Shown: positions 23,086 to 25,499 of the stretch, piece by piece
Layout of the letters: the number at the start of each line of letters is the position of its first letter
Position numbering within the stretch: position 1 is the stretch's first letter
DNA from: an uncultured Prevotella sp.
Lineage (GTDB): Bacteria > Bacteroidota > Bacteroidia > Bacteroidales > Bacteroidaceae
Direction of reading: 5' to 3'
DNA length: 25,499 nt
Assembly (NCBI GenBank): GCA_946623195.1
Contig: CAMOQW010000016.1
Location: 1-25,499, forward strand
Program-made: the position numbers and the translations under genes
The notes under the pieces: model-generated
Databases searched by the model: none
Told to the model about the DNA's origin: nothing
What the model saw: only the letters and a program-made list of their open reading frames with translations

Positions 23086-23422
23086 CGAGAAACTTTTGCA
23101 GCAGTTTTTCAGCGATGCTGCCCATCAGCAGATTGCCGACGATGGCTTTACGGAGCGCGTGATGCAGCGGATAGCGGCAACCGAAGGCCAGTGGTCTATG
23201 GCCAACATCCGTCGTTTCAACCGCCTGTGGACGTGGTTCTGCATTGCTGTGTTTGTGGCGCTGTTCGTGATGTTCCGTGGTTGGGAATTGTTGGCAGTCC
23301 ACTTCGAGGTGATGGTGCGCACGCTGTTTGCGGAGTCATTCAGCATCAACCCCCTGATGCTTTTCACCGTCCTTTTCGGACTCCTGTTTGTTGGTGTGGG
23401 TGAGGCCGTAAGTCGTGCGTAG
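23066..23422 (+). CDS. Small membrane protein downstream of the ECF sigma factor (DUF5056-like)
   Basis: The 118-residue product starts at 23066 (MDMNED) or 23072 (MNEDNEKL), inside the end of the sigma gene. An acidic N-terminal region (LLQQFFSDAAHQQIADDGFT) contains ERVMQRIAA, a short helix seen before the membrane part in such proteins. It is followed by a membrane span at about 53-72 (RLWTWFCIAVFVALFVMF) and a second at about 95-115. The form and position fit the DUF5056 proteins of Bacteroidetes, which I regard as candidate anti-sigma or co-regulatory factors. No zinc-binding HxxxCxxC motif is seen. Its last 87 bases overlap the convergent PorE-like gene. Confidence 0.8.
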   Translation: MDMNEDNEKLLQQFFSDAAHQQIADDGFTERVMQRIAATEGQWSMANIRRFNRLWTWFCIAVFVALFVMFRGWELLAVHFEVMVRTLFAESFSINPLMLFTVLFGLLFVGVGEAVSRA

Positions 23423-25408
23423 CACGATGAATTCCGTACGGCGGTTCAGCTGGTTGCACTGTTCCTGCTGGGCCTCGTCAGCTAACGTCTTGATGAATTC
23501 TTCCGTCAAGACGTCGTTTTCTTTCAGGAAGGGGTACTTCTCTGTCAGTTTCTTGCGGATGGTCTTGGGCTTCTCCTTGCCATAGCCCACGGGGGTCAGA
23601 CGGTCGCTTTCGATGCCGTGTTCCGTCAGATATTGCACCACAGCCTCGGCACGGCGCTGCGAGAGTCGCTTGTTATATTCGGCAGGTCCTTTGTAGTCGC
23701 AGTGGGCCGACAGTTCGATGGTGACGTTGGGGTTCTCCTTCAGCAGCACCACCAGTTTGTCCAGTGCCTCCGTCGACTCGGGGCGCAGCGTGGCCTTGTC
23801 GAAGTCGTAGAAGATGTTGTCTATCATAACCGGTGCCGTGATGCTGGCCAGAGGGAACTGGAGCACATATTCCTCAGAGACGGTGACCGTGTCGACACGC
23901 AACTGCTCCTGGTGGTTCAGGTAACCCTTGCAGGTGCCCAAGAACACGTAGTCTACGCCGGGCTTGATTTCCTGGGTAAACGAGCCGTCGCCCTTCACGC
24001 TCAGCTTCATGTTGGTGCCGTCGTTGCCCACCATATATACCTGTGCCTGAGTCAGTTCGTAACCGTCCTGTTCATACACCCAACCCTTCACCGTCTGGAT
24101 GACCTCGGGCTTTTCGAAGGAATAGATGTGGTCCCAGCCTTTGCCGTCGCCTCGGTTGGAGGAGAAGAAGCCCCGGTTGTGCAGCCCTTCGAATGTCATG
24201 CCGAAGTCGTCGCCCTGCGAGTTCAGCGGATAGCCGGGGTGTTCCAGTTCATAGTGGGCTGCGCTTTCTGACTGGCCTGCAGTCTGTGACGCGTCGATGG
24301 GCTTGGCGATGTAGATGTCCAGACCGCCCATGCCTTCATGGCCGTTGCTGGAGAAATAGAGGTCGCCATTGGGGCGGAAGGTGGGAAACATCTCGTCGCC
24401 TGCCGTATTGATGGGAGCCCCTACGTTTTCTACGCCCCCCATGCTGCCGTTTGTCGTCAGCCTGACGCGCCAGATGTCGTAGCCACCCATGCCACCCTCC
24501 ATGTTGCTGACGAAGTAGAGCCACTGACCGTCGGGACTGATAGCGGGATGGGCGTAAGCTGACAGCGTGTCGCGTGTTAGCTTCAGTTCTGTGGCCTTGC
24601 TCCATGCAGCGTCCGAACGCTGGCTGGTGGCCAGTGTAGCATAGCGAGGGTAGGAGGGGTCGGTCAAGCATTGGGTCAGATACATCGTCTTGCCATCAGG
24701 CGAGAACGCGCAGGCCCCCTCCTCGCCGTCGGTGTTCAGCTCCGAGTCGATGGCCTCCGGTTTCTGCCATTTCCCCTTGTCGTCTTTCTGCGCGAAGAAG
24801 ATGTCACCATTTTTCGTTCCCGTGATACCGCTCAGCTCGTCGCCCTTGGCCTGGTTGCGGGTGGAGGTGAAGAAGAGCTGGTCGTATTCGTCGCCCGTCA
24901 GCATGGGTGAGTATTCGGCCCGTCGGGAGTTGAAGAAGTTTTCGCGTTTTACGCTATATGTTGAACCCTCCTGCTTCCACTGGGGGGCCTGCTGTGCCGA
25001 ACGGAGCCCCACCTGTGCCTGTTGGTGGCTGGGCATGGAGTCGAGCACCGTCTGGAAGCTCTTGGCGGCCTCCTTGTAGTTGCCGTTCTTCATCAGCTGT
25101 TGGCCCAGATAGAAATAGTCTTCGGCATGAGCCACCTTATAGCGGGTGGCATTGTTATAGGCGGCAATCGCTTTCTGAGTGTAGTTGATGCGCCGGTAGC
25201 AGTCGGCCATCTTCAGAGCCCGTTCGCCGCGCAGTTTCCGTTCTTTGGATGGTGTCTGCGAATAAGCCTTCTTGTATTGTGCGGCCGCGTCATAGTATTC
25301 GCCCATGGCAAAAAACTTGTCACCTTTCTTCATGGCCTGTTCTGCTCCACAGCTGACAAGCACTGCGGCGCACAGACACATATATATAAGGTGTAAAGTT
25401 TTTCGCAT
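23336..25408 (-). CDS. PorE-like lipoprotein: TPR, propeller, CRD and OmpA domains
   Basis: The 690-residue product starts with a lipoprotein signal (AAVLVSCGAEQ, Cys20). TPR repeats follow at about 24-140 (MKKGDKFFAMGEYYDAAAQY). PD40/WD40-like propeller blades occupy about 160-430 (ACAFSPDGKTMYL, AISPDGQWLYFVSN, TFRPNGDLYFSSNG). A carboxypeptidase-regulatory-like domain is at about 436-515, and an OmpA-like peptidoglycan-binding domain at about 528-668 (IFYDFDKATLRPES, SQRRAEAVVQYL, GYGKEKPKT). This domain order and length match PorE (PG1058) of Porphyromonas gingivalis, a type IX secretion component, although Bacteroidetes have several paralogs of this architecture. After the OmpA domain, 22 extra residues (LTHTNKQESEKDG onward) run into the neighbouring gene. 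No -7 consensus was seen in the 91 bases upstream. Confidence 0.88.
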   Translation of the reverse strand: MRKTLHLIYMCLCAAVLVSCGAEQAMKKGDKFFAMGEYYDAAAQYKKAYSQTPSKERKLRGERALKMADCYRRINYTQKAIAAYNNATRYKVAHAEDYFYLGQQLMKNGNYKEAAKSFQTVLDSMPSHQQAQVGLRSAQQAPQWKQEGSTYSVKRENFFNSRRAEYSPMLTGDEYDQLFFTSTRNQAKGDELSGITGTKNGDIFFAQKDDKGKWQKPEAIDSELNTDGEEGACAFSPDGKTMYLTQCLTDPSYPRYATLATSQRSDAAWSKATELKLTRDTLSAYAHPAISPDGQWLYFVSNMEGGMGGYDIWRVRLTTNGSMGGVENVGAPINTAGDEMFPTFRPNGDLYFSSNGHEGMGGLDIYIAKPIDASQTAGQSESAAHYELEHPGYPLNSQGDDFGMTFEGLHNRGFFSSNRGDGKGWDHIYSFEKPEVIQTVKGWVYEQDGYELTQAQVYMVGNDGTNMKLSVKGDGSFTQEIKPGVDYVFLGTCKGYLNHQEQLRVDTVTVSEEYVLQFPLASITAPVMIDNIFYDFDKATLRPESTEALDKLVVLLKENPNVTIELSAHCDYKGPAEYNKRLSQRRAEAVVQYLTEHGIESDRLTPVGYGKEKPKTIRKKLTEKYPFLKENDVLTEEFIKTLADEAQQEQCNQLNRRTEFIVLRTTYGLTHTNKQESEKDGEKHQGVDAE

Positions 25409-25499
25409 ACTTCTACAATAACGAAAGACAAGCCCTTTTTATTGCCTGCCGTTGGGGAAAAACTCCAGAGAGGGCGGTTTATATGAAAAAGTGCTAAAT
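25409..25499. other. Non-coding edge upstream of the PorE-like gene, no recognised element
   Basis: The last 91 bases hold no open frame of useful length on either strand and no match to TAnnTTTG reading toward the PorE-like gene. A TTTTT run and a TTTATATGAAAAAGTGC stretch near the edge could belong to an element that continues beyond the window. Confidence 0.4.

Overview
The window looks like a chromosomal segment of a Bacteroidales bacterium, most likely Prevotella or a close Prevotellaceae relative. The evidence is a SusC/SusD pair, lipoboxes on most secreted proteins, promoters of the Bacteroidetes form TTTG-N19/20-TAnnTTTG, and few Shine-Dalgarno sequences. No rRNA, tRNA, CRISPR array, transposase or phage gene was seen.

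Region 1 (1-14665) is a divergently organised beta-mannan utilisation locus. Leftward run susC, susD, a surface glycan-binding lipoprotein and a second IPT-repeat lipoprotein that is cut by the window edge. Rightward run a serine acetyl-esterase, a GH26 beta-mannanase lipoprotein, a GH130 mannosylglucose phosphorylase, a GPH-family sugar symporter, a cellobiose/mannobiose 2-epimerase and a TlpA-like thioredoxin lipoprotein, with overlaps or gaps of a few bases. Together they describe a pathway: bind and deacetylate mannan or glucomannan at the surface, cut it with GH26, import through SusCD and the symporter, convert mannobiose to mannosylglucose, and phosphorolyse that to mannose-1-phosphate and glucose. 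The intergenic region between the two arms (7675-7894) holds a perfect 11-bp inverted repeat that is a candidate operator.

Region 2 (14690-16694) has a good promoter and a compact ExbB/ExbD operon. It contains an unlisted 40-residue single-span membrane protein between exbB and the first of two exbD genes.

Region 3 (16660-20736, leftward) is an apparent operon of an RsmF-type RNA m5C methyltransferase, thyA, a CBM35-GH26 mannanase and folA. A polysaccharide hydrolase therefore sits between the two thymidylate/folate genes. The methyltransferase gene carries a 22-bp tandem repeat that is read in all three frames.

Region 4 (20797-23422, rightward) codes for a GIN-domain (DUF2807) lipoprotein with regularly spaced GSGD repeats, a membrane protein, a PspC protein, an ECF sigma factor and a small one-to-two-span protein that could be its partner. 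This resembles an envelope-response module. Region 5 (23336-25408, leftward) is one gene with the TPR/propeller/CRD/OmpA architecture of the type IX secretion protein PorE. It overlaps the previous gene tail to tail.

I found no single gene family that looks wholly new. The most interesting signals are the 22-bp coding repeat, the mannanase inside the thyA-folA operon, the small protein in the Exb operon, the heptamer repeat inside the esterase, and the palindrome at the divergent promoter.
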